Source: Methanofastidiosum methylothiophilum
GTDB taxonomy: Archaea > Methanobacteriota_B > Thermococci > Methanofastidiosales > Methanofastidiosaceae
Direction: 5' to 3'
Assembly (NCBI GenBank): GCA_001587635.1
Contig: LNJE01000018.1
Coordinates: 1 to 25,956, forward strand
Length of the DNA: 25,956 nucleotides
Below the pieces are notes generated by a model. That model did not search any database. It was not told the origin of the DNA and saw only the letters and a program-made list of their open reading frames with translations. This document shows, one piece after another, positions 6,663 through 14,552 of the stretch; positions within the stretch are counted from its first letter, which is position 1, and every line of letters starts with the position of its first letter. The translations under genes and the position numbers were made by a program.

Positions 6663-7940
6663 TCACTTCAAACAGAATTTAATAGGATTTATTCCAAGCC
6701 CTTTTCTTTCATCTTTTGTGAACTCAAATATACTTTTCATCAAATTGGCATACTCTTTAGTCAAAGTCACGCCACGCCTTTCTGCCGCCCTGGAATATAT
6801 GCTTATGGCGGAATCAAGAAATAATTCAGAAGGAGAGGCATTAAGTGATTTTGCCCATATACAAAAACTCGGGATATCATCAGTAATTATACCATAAATA
6901 TGGGCTGCAAATCCAATCTTTTTTCCAGTATATATCAGGGTACCGATGGAGGATTTAGTATTGTCACCTATTACGCATCCAAAAAATTGTTCCCCTGAAT
7001 CAATTACCGTCCCACCTATTTTGTACTTGATTGTTCCATACGTATCCTTTAGATCACTATTTGACGTACCGGCCCCAAGATTGACCCATTCCCCGATATA
7101 TGCATGCCCAATGAATCCATAGTGTTGTTTATTGGAATACCCATGAAAAATGGAGTCCTCTATCTCCCCCCCAATTTTACACACATCCCCAATTGAACAA
7201 TCCTGGATCCTTCCACTTTTAATAAGGCAATTTTTTCCAATGTATGTTGGGCCTGCAATTCTAGAAAATGCCCTTATTTCCGTGTTATCTCCAATATATA
7301 TTGGCCCTTTTCTCACATCAAAGACGATATTACTCTCAGTTTTCACATTCTTGCCTAAATGGACTAGTTTTTCATCGCCCATGATAACTATATCTTGAGC
7401 CTTAGTAGAATTATCCTTATTATGAATAAGAAATTCCCTCTTAATTTCATTGCTATTTTCCTTTATCAAATCCCACGGATATTTGATAAGTTTGATATTT
7501 GAAATCTTAAATTCCTTTAATCCGATATCCTTCAATTTTTCAATATCATTGAATCCAGAAATATCCGCTAGATTCAAGGATTTTTCTTTAAAATAAATAA
7601 ACGCAATTTCATTGTCAAAATAATAGATGCCTTCATCTGTGATATCTGGCCTTTCCTTTAGAATGATTCTGCCATTGATAAACAGTATATCGCCTTCAAC
7701 GGATCTATCATAAATAAGGCCAGTATTTGAAAATGAGGATTTTAAATAATCCCTCATCATTAAATATTTTTTTGAGTTTGGAAAGAAATATTCTATTTTT
7801 TCCCTTAGACTCTTAAAACCACATCTTAACTCAAAGACTGGTCTTGAGTAAGTGAGGGGTAAAAAATTTTCATAGTAAATATCCTCAAATATACAAATCT
7901 TGTCCAAATAATCCCCTAATATTTTTTCATGCATATACAT
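6663..7940 (-). CDS. GlmU-like sugar nucleotidyltransferase/acyltransferase
   Basis: A 425-residue, probably two-domain protein. The N-terminal region carries ENFLPLTYSRPVFELRCG at about 24-41 followed by SLREK, as in the alternative GlmU family of Bacteroidetes and archaea, not the classical GlmU N-terminus. From about residue 185 to 370 it has imperfect hexapeptide repeats (for example IGDNTEIRAFSRIAGPTYIG and IKSGRIQDCSIG), which fold as a left-handed beta-helix acetyltransferase. With glmM next in the operon, it probably makes UDP-N-acetylglucosamine from glucosamine-1-phosphate. Two in-frame ATGs lie at 7940 and 7934 with no ribosome-binding site, so the transcript may be leaderless. Which of the two activities remain is not visible. 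Confidence 0.75.
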   Translation of the reverse strand: MYMHEKILGDYLDKICIFEDIYYENFLPLTYSRPVFELRCGFKSLREKIEYFFPNSKKYLMMRDYLKSSFSNTGLIYDRSVEGDILFINGRIILKERPDITDEGIYYFDNEIAFIYFKEKSLNLADISGFNDIEKLKDIGLKEFKISNIKLIKYPWDLIKENSNEIKREFLIHNKDNSTKAQDIVIMGDEKLVHLGKNVKTESNIVFDVRKGPIYIGDNTEIRAFSRIAGPTYIGKNCLIKSGRIQDCSIGDVCKIGGEIEDSIFHGYSNKQHYGFIGHAYIGEWVNLGAGTSNSDLKDTYGTIKYKIGGTVIDSGEQFFGCVIGDNTKSSIGTLIYTGKKIGFAAHIYGIITDDIPSFCIWAKSLNASPSELFLDSAISIYSRAAERRGVTLTKEYANLMKSIFEFTKDERKGLGINPIKFCLK

Positions 7941-7967
7941 TTAAAAGTTGTGATGAAAATAAGGTGG

Positions 7968-8441
7968 ATGCAGAAAATAGAAATGTTTCTTAAGGAAATT
8001 CTTAAAAAAAAGTTTGCCGTCCTGGGCGTAGGCAGTAATCTTAGAGGGGATGATGGGGTGGGCCCATATATCTCTGAAATACTTTCTGAATACAATAGTG
8101 ATTCATTTCTTAGCATAAATGGCGACTTGGTGCCCGAGAACTTCACACACGATTTAAAGGAGTTTAATCCAAATTACGTTTTGATAATTGATGCAGCTTT
8201 TTTAGGAAAATCTCCGGGGGAAGTAGAGCTCATCAAAGCAAATGCAATAAAAAATGTTTCATTTTCTTCCCATTCAATGCCACTTTCAATTCTAGGAAAA
8301 TATCTAGAACAAAAAATAGGGGCGAGTATCTACATAATGGGCATACAAGCGAAATCACTTGATTTTGGAAGCGATATGTCAGAGGAGGTAAAGAAATCTG
8401 CAGATAGGCTAATTGATATCTTTAAAAAAGAATTGACCTAG
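7968..8441 (+). CDS. hydrogenase maturation protease, HycI-type
   Basis: From the ATG at 7968 a 157-residue member of the HycI/HybD endopeptidase family, which clips the C-terminal tail of the NiFe-hydrogenase large subunit once nickel is inserted. Nickel-sensing residues are visible: the GVGSNLRGDDGVG loop at 20-32 with D28/D29, D75 in IIDAAFLG, and H102 in SSHSMP. An earlier in-frame start at 7929 would overlap the divergent gene. A TTTAAAAG box at 7940 lies 28 bases before 7968, consistent with a leaderless start there; the ATG at 7983 is an alternative. Its likely client is the large subunit encoded at 11934-13409, which retains a cleavable tail. The stop overlaps the convergent gene by four bases. 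Confidence 0.82.
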   Translation: MQKIEMFLKEILKKKFAVLGVGSNLRGDDGVGPYISEILSEYNSDSFLSINGDLVPENFTHDLKEFNPNYVLIIDAAFLGKSPGEVELIKANAIKNVSFSSHSMPLSILGKYLEQKIGASIYIMGIQAKSLDFGSDMSEEVKKSADRLIDIFKKELT

Positions 8442-8914
8442 TCACCGTTTAATTTTTCTAAGAGTTTTGTTATTTCAGAATCTGTCATTTCTTTAATCCT
8501 ATACTTTTTTAATAACCTATCCCTGTTATTGATTTCTTCAGGTTCTTCCTGATTTAGATCCGTAGCAATAATGCATTCTGGGTGGGATATTTTGATGATA
8601 TCGATACTATCATTTGTAAGCCTTACTAAAGAAGCCCCGCATTTAATAAATTCAAAGGCAGATTCAAATTTACATTCGTTGCCATAGAAAACTGTTCCAG
8701 AATTAATTAGCTTTCTCTCCCCGCCGATTAACGCACCATCTAAAAATATTGCCTTAAGTTCTTCTTCATATTCTCCTTTGTCAACTAGTATCCTTGTATA
8801 ACCTGTAAACCCGTCAAATTCAGAAACAAGTTCATAAATAAATTCCTCAAAAGAGTTTACTTTCATGTTGTATTTGACAAAAGTTTTTATAATATGTCCT
8901 TTGGGGAGCTTCAT
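8438..8914 (-). CDS. conserved hypothetical protein, possibly DUF2226-like
   Basis: A 158-residue acidic cytosolic protein. The start LPKGHIIKTFV and the central alternation of charged strands (FTGYTRILVDKGEYEEELKA, then LDGALIGGERKL) resemble archaeal DUF2226 proteins as I remember them. There is no catalytic motif. The C-terminal 40 residues are highly charged and end in a helix TDSEITKLLEKL. It follows the 8932-9420 gene by 17 bases and has a GGTGAT site before its ATG, so the two form an operon. Function unknown. Confidence 0.5.
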   Translation of the reverse strand: MKLPKGHIIKTFVKYNMKVNSFEEFIYELVSEFDGFTGYTRILVDKGEYEEELKAIFLDGALIGGERKLINSGTVFYGNECKFESAFEFIKCGASLVRLTNDSIDIIKISHPECIIATDLNQEEPEEINNRDRLLKKYRIKEMTDSEITKLLEKLNGD

Positions 8915-8931
8915 ATCATCACCGTAGAATA

Positions 8932-9420
8932 TCAGTCTTTAAATCTTTCGAATACAACATTGCACGGCGCATTTTCATTGAAATCAAAATTGTATTTGTA
9001 TTTTAATGACTCCCCTTCAACATTATAATCTAGTGAGCCAAGTAGAGTAATTGCTCTAAGACATGCAATTTCATTTTTACTATCAACGAGTTTTTTGCAG
9101 TGAGATTTATACGGGCATTTGATTGCTTTAAAGGTAAAATTATTATCATCGCCACCGAATTCAAAGTCGTCTGGATTAAAAAAATGGGCGGCTACAAGTG
9201 CATCAATGAACATCTTGACGGTATTGTATGGACTTAATCCTTTCTGAAATTCCATTCCAAGTTCTCCCCAAGATTCAATGAAAGGGTGAATGGCTAGGGT
9301 TCCCCACTTTCTGTAAAAAAGCTTTGGTCTTTCAAAAAAAAGATTTGATGTCGACTCAACACCATAAAGCCACGCATTCATAATTATTTGGGTAAATTTT
9401 AACTTATTATCCTCTACCAT
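8932..9420 (-). CDS. hypothetical cysteine-bearing protein
   Basis: A 162-residue protein I do not recognise with confidence. It has an amphipathic helical N-terminal half and four cysteines in the C-terminal half: C102 and C108 in KCPYKSHC, then C120 and C153. That spacing suggests a metal or Fe-S site, and the CPYK segment followed by a late Cys recalls 4-vinyl-reductase/hydrocarbon-binding proteins. This is weak evidence. ATG at 9420 has a TGAGGC site about seven bases upstream. It heads a two-gene operon and faces the divergent 9531 gene across about 110 bases of AT-rich promoter DNA. Confidence 0.5.
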   Translation of the reverse strand: MVEDNKLKFTQIIMNAWLYGVESTSNLFFERPKLFYRKWGTLAIHPFIESWGELGMEFQKGLSPYNTVKMFIDALVAAHFFNPDDFEFGGDDNNFTFKAIKCPYKSHCKKLVDSKNEIACLRAITLLGSLDYNVEGESLKYKYNFDFNENAPCNVVFERFKD

Positions 9421-9530
9421 TATTTTGCCTCATTTGTATAATTTTATTTTTGTTTATTTAAATCTTACTAAAGCTAGATGATTAAATTTAAATTTTAGGA
9501 TTGTAATAATAATTCTTGGTGGATGTAATA

Positions 9531-10058
9531 ATGAACATTTCTAGAAACGATGATATGAAAATGCTTTCATCTTTAAACGAATGGGAGTTAATTGATCTTT
9601 TGTTATTCAACATTAGAAATCTTTGGAGAGTTGACGGCCTATATTTCTTAGGCATAGAAAAAAAATACGGAACAGATGCTGCCATAGGCATCGATGCGGA
9701 GTGTTGGGAATATATAGCAAAAATTGAGGCTAGATATCTAAAAGAGTTCTTTTCTCTTGACTCAAATCTAGAAGGTCTATCGAAAGCCTTAAGATTAACA
9801 AGTTGGGCGCTTGACCACCACTCTAAAGAAATTGAAATTGAAGGGAACTCACTTATCTTCCGAATATTAGACTGCCATACACAGAAAGCCAGAGAAGAAA
9901 AGGGATTACCTGCATTTTCATGTAAAAATGTGAGATTAAATTATCTAAAGGTTTTTGTTAAAAACTTCTCCCCGAACATTGAGGTAAGTTGCAGTAAATG
10001 CCCTCCCGATGAACATCAAGACAATGTTTGGTGTGAGTGGTGTTTCACAATGAGATAG
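9531..10058 (+). CDS. DUF6125-like conserved protein
   Basis: A 175-residue protein. The helical N-terminal part (NEWELIDLLLF, then GLYFLGIEKKYG and CWEYIAKIEARYLK) and the C-terminal Cys-rich box (CSKCPPDEH followed by WCEWCF) match the DUF6125 family, common in archaea and anaerobes and of unknown function. The last box, with four cysteines, looks like a metal site. I chose the ATG at 9531 over the TTG at 9516 because GGTGGAT lies at a suitable distance before it and the preceding codons are not conserved-looking. It overlaps or abuts a zinc-ribbon gene downstream. Confidence 0.6.
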   Translation: MNISRNDDMKMLSSLNEWELIDLLLFNIRNLWRVDGLYFLGIEKKYGTDAAIGIDAECWEYIAKIEARYLKEFFSLDSNLEGLSKALRLTSWALDHHSKEIEIEGNSLIFRILDCHTQKAREEKGLPAFSCKNVRLNYLKVFVKNFSPNIEVSCSKCPPDEHQDNVWCEWCFTMR

Positions 10059-10108
10059 CAATAGAAAAAGTTAAAAATGAGGATAACCTAAAATCAAAAA
10101 GTGAGTCT

Positions 10109-10270
10109 ATGACTACTTGGAAAAATACCTCAAATGACCTGATAAGATGCCCAAAGTGTGGCTTTGTTTTTTCAAAGCAGTATTCGAGGATAGTATCGTG
10201 CAAAACATGCGCATTTGCAACTTCAGGATGCACTTTGGTAAAATGCCCCAAATGTCAAGAAGAATTCTAA
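10109..10270 (+). CDS. small zinc-ribbon protein
   Basis: A 53-residue protein from the ATG at 10109. A GTG at 10037 would add 24 hydrophilic residues and overlap the upstream gene; the Cys core does not need them. Seven cysteines are arranged as CPKC near the start, C-x2-C in SCKTC, then SGC and CPKC at the end. This resembles short zinc-binding proteins found beside iron-transport and regulatory genes in methanogens, with a conserved SGC-x3-KCPxC tail. It probably binds one or two Zn ions. It may act with the DUF6125-like protein, whose own C-terminus is Cys-rich. The start codon is uncertain. Confidence 0.55.
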   Translation: MTTWKNTSNDLIRCPKCGFVFSKQYSRIVSCKTCAFATSGCTLVKCPKCQEEF

Positions 10271-10314
10271 AATTAGATAAATAAATTCCCTGTAGTTATA
10301 TTAATACCAATAAA

Positions 10315-10323
10315 TATATAAAG
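10315..10323 (+). promoter_or_regulatory. TATA box of the PaaK-like gene
   Basis: TATATAAAG, preceded by more A/T, predicts transcription starting near 10341. That leaves a leader of about 105 bases before the TTG start at 10447, unlike the leaderless layout of many other genes here. Confidence 0.5.
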
Positions 10324-10343
10324 GAGTGTATAAAAAAAAATTA

Positions 10344-10438
10344 AGGAGGAGAGGAATATTCAATTATGCTTACCCTCCTTTATGTCCAAAAGATTCAATA
10401 AGGATTTGCCCTATGGGCTCTCTCCTCCTAAAATGGGG
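10344..10438 (+). promoter_or_regulatory. structured mRNA leader with alternative pairings
   Basis: AGGAGGAGAG (10344-10353) is exactly complementary to CTCTCCTCCT (10420-10429). AAGGAGG (10343-10349) can pair instead with CCTCCTT (10374-10380). A small hairpin GCCC-TAT-GGGC sits at 10408-10418. An 11-codon reading frame starting at 10367 (MLTLLYVQKIQ) lies within the leader, with the purine run as its possible ribosome-binding site. Mutually exclusive stems upstream of a single gene suggest a switch or attenuator. A tiny inverted-repeat element is the alternative. Confidence 0.45.
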
Positions 10439-10446
10439 TAGATACA

Positions 10447-11890
10447 TTGCAGTACTGGGATGAAAAAATAGAAACAATGAGAAGGGATGAGCTGGAAGAG
10501 TTCCAGTTAAAACATCTTAAGCGTATATTAAATCATGCTTATAATAATAGTGAATTCTACAGAAGCAGTTTTAGAGAAGCTGGGATAAGCCCAGAGGATA
10601 TCAAAACTCTTTCTGACTTACATAAATTACCAACTATTCAAAAAGATGATATCCGGAAGGATCAAGAATGTACCCCTCCGCTTNTANAGAAGCAGTTTTA
10701 GAGAAGCTGGGATAAGCCCAGAGGATATCAAAACTCTTTCTGACTTACATAAATTACCAACTATTCAAAAAGATGATATCCGGAAGGATCAAGAATGTAC
10801 CCCTCCGCTNGGTAAAATGACGGCAGTGCCTGAAGATGATGTGGTATATATCTCAGTTTCAAGTGGGTCAACAGGAATGCCAACAGCATCCCCTTTTACT
10901 TCACANGATTTTGAAGATTTCATGGACTTTGAGGCTAGATTATTNTATTCCTCTGGTATGAGAAAANACGATAGNTATTGTCATGCATTGAACATGTCAC
11001 TTTTTGTTGGGGGNCCGTGTGTATTGGGTGCNCAAAAAATNGGGGCTTTNTGTATACATGCAGGGACAATCCCTTCAGAAAGATTACTTAGAATTATGAT
11101 ACAATTCCAGCCAACAATTACCTGGACAACACCTTCGTATGCGTGGTATCTTGGTGAAACTGCAGAAAAGCAGGGAATTGACGTAGCCCATGACACCGCA
11201 ATAAATAAGATATTTGTTGCAGGTGANCCTGGTGGTTCAATTGAAGCAACAAAAAGAAGAATTGAGCAGTTNTGGGATGCTGATGTTTATGACTACTATG
11301 GACTATCAGATATATTCGGNGCATGNGCTGGGGAATGTGAGGAAAAGTCAGGATTACATTTTGCTGAAGACCATATGATCGTTGAAGTGCTTGATCTAAA
11401 AACAGATGAGCCTGTTGGAGAAAATGAAGAAGGAGAAATGGTGTTAACAACAATCAAAAAGATGGCAAGGCCGATGATACGATTTAGGACAGGAGACATT
11501 GTATCGTATGAAAACGAAAAATGTTCTTGTGGCAGGACCCATAAAAGATTGAGAGGGGTATGTGGAAGGACAGATGACATGCTTATCATAAAAGGCGTAA
11601 ATGTGTTGCCTTCAAGCGTTGAGCCTGTTGTTAGACAGAACAAGAAGCTCTCTGGTGAGTATAGGCTCGTAGTTGACAGAGTTAATCACCTTGATGTTCT
11701 AACTGTTGAAATTGAGAGTACATGTGATTACAAAGGGGATTTAAAAATATTAGAAAATGAAGTACAGCGTGATCTTAGGGCAGTCTTAGGGATAACCCCA
11801 AAAATAATTGTATATGAAGACGGTACACTGCCAAGACAAACACACAAGGCAAAGAGGATTAAAGATAACAGAAAACACATTTGGAAATAA
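10447..11890 (+). CDS. phenylacetate-CoA ligase / coenzyme F390 synthetase-like adenylating enzyme
   Basis: As written, the frame breaks at about 10700 because 127 bases are duplicated in the assembly. Removing one copy gives a continuous 438-residue protein of normal family length. Family signs are the start QYWDEKIETM, the AMP-binding loop SVSSGSTGMPT, YYGLSDI, the adenylate motif RFRTGDIVSY, and a CSCGRTHKR box leading to GRTDDMLIIKGVNV. It should adenylate a carboxylic acid to form a CoA thioester, or adenylate F420 as the PaaK-like F390 synthetases of methanogens do; the sequence does not decide. Start TTG at 10447 is the only in-frame choice and has GGGG eight bases before it. Several N bases fall between 10684 and 11326. 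Confidence 0.8.
10555..10808. repeat. 127-base head-to-tail duplication, assembly artefact
   Basis: Bases 10555-10681 and 10682-10808 are the same sequence, differing only where the second copy has N (10684, 10687). The copy is not a multiple of three and destroys the reading frame of the ligase gene. Deleting exactly one copy restores it. The same period occurs at 16399. Confidence 0.9.
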
Positions 11891-11933
11891 AATTATTATT
11901 TTAAAATATATTTTTTATGTTGTTGTCATCTTC

Positions 11934-13409
11934 TTAAAACGCAGTAAAATCGTTAGGAACTCCCCCGATTTTTTTAACAAGATCTTTGTTCTTATCATAT
12001 ATTGAAATTTCAATTGGAGATGTTCCTGGAAGACAGTGTGTTGAACATGCGAAACATGGATCATATGCCCTAAATGCCATCTCAACTTTGTTTAGTATGC
12101 CATCATCGACTTTTCCGTTTTTAATCATGCCCATAGCAGCATTTTTAACAGACATGCAAATTGCACCGGCATTGTTTGTTGTGGCCACTATCATGTTGGC
12201 TTTTTCAATTCTAGCATCTTCAGTTAATTTATAGTGATGGATCAATGTCCCTCTTGCAGCTTCAACTACACCTATCCCTTCAGTTGGTTTTCCAACTTTA
12301 TTCCTTAAGTCTTGTTTTAGAACATCTTTATCTCTACTAAGCTCTAAGGCCCTTTCAGAAGCATAGAGGAGCTCTATTAATCTTGCCCAATGGTAGGCTA
12401 GTGTTGAATTAACAGGTTTTCCTAGAGTTTCAATTAGCTCTTTATATGCCTCATTTGCAAGCGGTGTAGTAAACCCATCGATGACATTTATTCTCCCCAA
12501 AGGACCAACGCGGTATATCCCACTATCAACTCCACCTGTAAGGCCCTTCCACCCAATTTCCTTAAGATATGGGTATTTCATATAAGTCCAAGGCTCGACA
12601 TGCTCCCCTATATGTTCTATATATTTGTCCCCTTCAAAGCATGCAAATTCCTCGTCAAGAGGGCTCTTCACCCGTATCTTTCCTTCATAAAAGTTAAGAT
12701 TGTTATTCCTATCCACAAGCCCCATATTGTAGGTTTCAAGGGTGTATGCCTCGCTTTTGATTAGGTCAAGATATGCTTTATTTTTCAATACAGTGTCTTT
12801 GAAAAAGTTTAAGGAAAATTGGGCGAACTTGACGCAAGACTCAGCCATCCCTTCAATCTCTTTCCTTTCTTCCTCATTTAATCCCTTGGAGACCCCCCCT
12901 GGAAGTCCGCAGACAGGATGAGTTGGCTTGCCACCCAAAATCCTTGTTATTTTTTGTCCAAATGCCCTGTGCTTAATGACCTCCTTACCTATCTCAACGC
13001 CAACTTTTCCAATGACACCTATAATATTCCTATCCTTTTTTGAGGCGTCAGGACCCATGACAAAATCAGGGCCGCCTAGGAAGTAAAAATGAAGTATATG
13101 GTCATATGTTATATATCCACAATACATTAATTCCCTAAGTTTCTTTGCAGTCTCTGTCGGTTTGGTATTGAAGGCGGCATCAATTGCTTTAGTTGATGCA
13201 AAATGGTGTGATACCGGGCACACACCGCATATCCTTGATGTAATCTGAGGCATGTCTTCTGCAAGCCTTCCCTCACTAAACTTCTCAAACCCCCTAAGCT
13301 CAGGGATCTGAAGATAAGCATTCTCAACATCCCCACTGTCATTTAGGAAAATTTCAATTTTGCCGTGACCTTCAAGTCTTGTTATTGGATCAATTGTAAT
13401 TCTTTTCAT
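11934..13409 (-). CDS. mvhA: NiFe hydrogenase large (catalytic) subunit, Mvh-like group 3
   Basis: A 491-residue NiFe-hydrogenase large subunit. The N-terminal nickel motif RICGVC (C61, C64) is followed by SHH, and the C-terminal motif is DPCFACSTH (C452, C455, H458). A 33-residue tail follows H458 and should be removed by a maturation protease; one is encoded at 7968-8441. The ITRLEGH start and overall form are closest to group 3 cytosolic enzymes such as MvhA, which pass electrons to heterodisulfide reductase or a partner oxidoreductase. The start ATG overlaps the small-subunit stop by four bases (ATGA). No mvhD or hdr genes adjoin, so the electron acceptor is unknown. Confidence 0.9.
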   Translation of the reverse strand: MKRITIDPITRLEGHGKIEIFLNDSGDVENAYLQIPELRGFEKFSEGRLAEDMPQITSRICGVCPVSHHFASTKAIDAAFNTKPTETAKKLRELMYCGYITYDHILHFYFLGGPDFVMGPDASKKDRNIIGVIGKVGVEIGKEVIKHRAFGQKITRILGGKPTHPVCGLPGGVSKGLNEEERKEIEGMAESCVKFAQFSLNFFKDTVLKNKAYLDLIKSEAYTLETYNMGLVDRNNNLNFYEGKIRVKSPLDEEFACFEGDKYIEHIGEHVEPWTYMKYPYLKEIGWKGLTGGVDSGIYRVGPLGRINVIDGFTTPLANEAYKELIETLGKPVNSTLAYHWARLIELLYASERALELSRDKDVLKQDLRNKVGKPTEGIGVVEAARGTLIHHYKLTEDARIEKANMIVATTNNAGAICMSVKNAAMGMIKNGKVDDGILNKVEMAFRAYDPCFACSTHCLPGTSPIEISIYDKNKDLVKKIGGVPNDFTAF

Positions 13410-14377
13410 TTGACCACCTTCCTCTTGATGAAGGATGCGGCAAGAGAGTATCTGTAAAAAGTCCCGACCGGATCCACTATCTTTGAGATGAGTTCTTCAA
13501 CTTTTTTTTCATCAAGGTCGACTTCATTTTCAACTGCTAGAACTGACGTAAGCGCTGAAATCATCTTCGCCCCCTGATCTGTAATTTCTGGCGTTTTACC
13601 AAAGCATCCTGTGCATGGCATGTTTCCATTGATGCACTGATGGCCGCATCCAGATCTCGTGGCAGGACCCATACAGATAATGCCCTGGTCTAGGAAACAT
13701 TTTTCAGGGTCAGCCTCTTTTTCATACACCCTGTATATTGTCTCAATGTTTTTATCCTTCTTTATTCGCGGGCACTCATCGCACAGCGCCTTTATAGGTG
13801 CTAGGACTGCACCTTTGGGCGGGAGATTGCCGGTCAAAAACATATTGAACGCTTCTTCAATGATATTTGGCGATGGTGGGCATCCCGGGATGTAATAATC
13901 AACACAGGTAACTTGGTCAAGAGTTTTCACCGTATCGTAAAACTCAGGGATGGTGATCCTCCCTTCTTTGACCTCATATGAAGGCGTGGGTAAGATGCCG
14001 TCCGGATTTATGGTAGTTTCTGTTTCTTTATAGGCCCTATCAAATATCAATCTTTTATTAAACAGATTTGCCAACGCAGGTACGCATCCTTCGTGGGCAC
14101 AGGAGCCGAACGCGACAAGGAGCTTAGATTTTTTTCTAAGTAAATGTGCAAGCTCTTCATTCTCACTTGTCCTTATAGCGCCATTAAAAAAACAAACATC
14201 TATTGACTTATCCTTCATCTTCCTTAGATCTTCATATTTCGTGTCCATTGCGACAGGCCACATCAGAATATTTGCCTTTTCTATAACATCAAGTATCTTT
14301 TCATTGATATCTAAAACAGCAACTTCGCAGCCGCCACATGAAGAAGCCCAATAAAATGCTATGTTGGCTTTACCCAT
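13406..14377 (-). CDS. mvhG: NiFe hydrogenase small subunit, Mvh-like group 3
   Basis: A 323-residue small subunit carrying the Fe-S relay. The proximal cluster ligands are in ASSCGGCE near the N-terminus, GSCAHEGC about residue 95-102, and YIPGCPPSP in the middle. The C-terminal third has two further Cys groups (CDECPR; then CGHQC with NMPCTGCFG) for the medial and distal clusters. There is no Tat signal, so the enzyme is cytosolic. The ATG at 14377 is chosen over a GTG at 14386 because GGGTGA stands five bases before it. It is first in a two-gene operon with a TATA box about 60-70 bases upstream. Confidence 0.88.
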   Translation of the reverse strand: MGKANIAFYWASSCGGCEVAVLDINEKILDVIEKANILMWPVAMDTKYEDLRKMKDKSIDVCFFNGAIRTSENEELAHLLRKKSKLLVAFGSCAHEGCVPALANLFNKRLIFDRAYKETETTINPDGILPTPSYEVKEGRITIPEFYDTVKTLDQVTCVDYYIPGCPPSPNIIEEAFNMFLTGNLPPKGAVLAPIKALCDECPRIKKDKNIETIYRVYEKEADPEKCFLDQGIICMGPATRSGCGHQCINGNMPCTGCFGKTPEITDQGAKMISALTSVLAVENEVDLDEKKVEELISKIVDPVGTFYRYSLAASFIKRKVVK

Positions 14378-14438
14378 TTTATTCACCCATTTAATTTAGA
14401 GAGCGCCTAATTCTTTTTATTTTGATGTCAATTATAGC

Positions 14439-14450
14439 CTTTATATATTT
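14439..14450 (-). promoter_or_regulatory. TATA box of the hydrogenase operon
   Basis: On the minus strand the sequence reads AAATATATAAAG. Transcription is expected near 14415, leaving a leader of about 35-40 bases with the GGGTGA site. An imperfect palindrome lies just upstream. Confidence 0.5.
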
Positions 14451-14464
14451 GTTCCTTGGCCGCA

Positions 14465-14483
14465 TATTATGCCGGACATAATA
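14465..14483. promoter_or_regulatory. candidate operator upstream of the hydrogenase genes
   Basis: TATTATG-CCGGA-CATAATA has seven-base arms around a five-base centre and ends 15 bases upstream of the hydrogenase TATA box. Its position fits a site for an activator or repressor of the hydrogenase operon. No regulator is recognised. Confidence 0.35.
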
Positions 14484-14552
14484 CCCCCCAACTCTATATG
14501 CCCTTAGGAACACTATAAGAAGTTTAACACCTGTTGCGCTATACCTATATGT

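Noticed and set aside
10555..10808. A real tandem duplication or pseudogene in the PaaK-like gene
   Set aside because: The period of 127 is shared with an unrelated site at 16399 and both joints carry N; one-copy deletion restores the frame exactly.
11118..11643. Minus-strand reading frames opposite the ligase gene
   Set aside because: No family features; they mirror the coding bias of the true gene.
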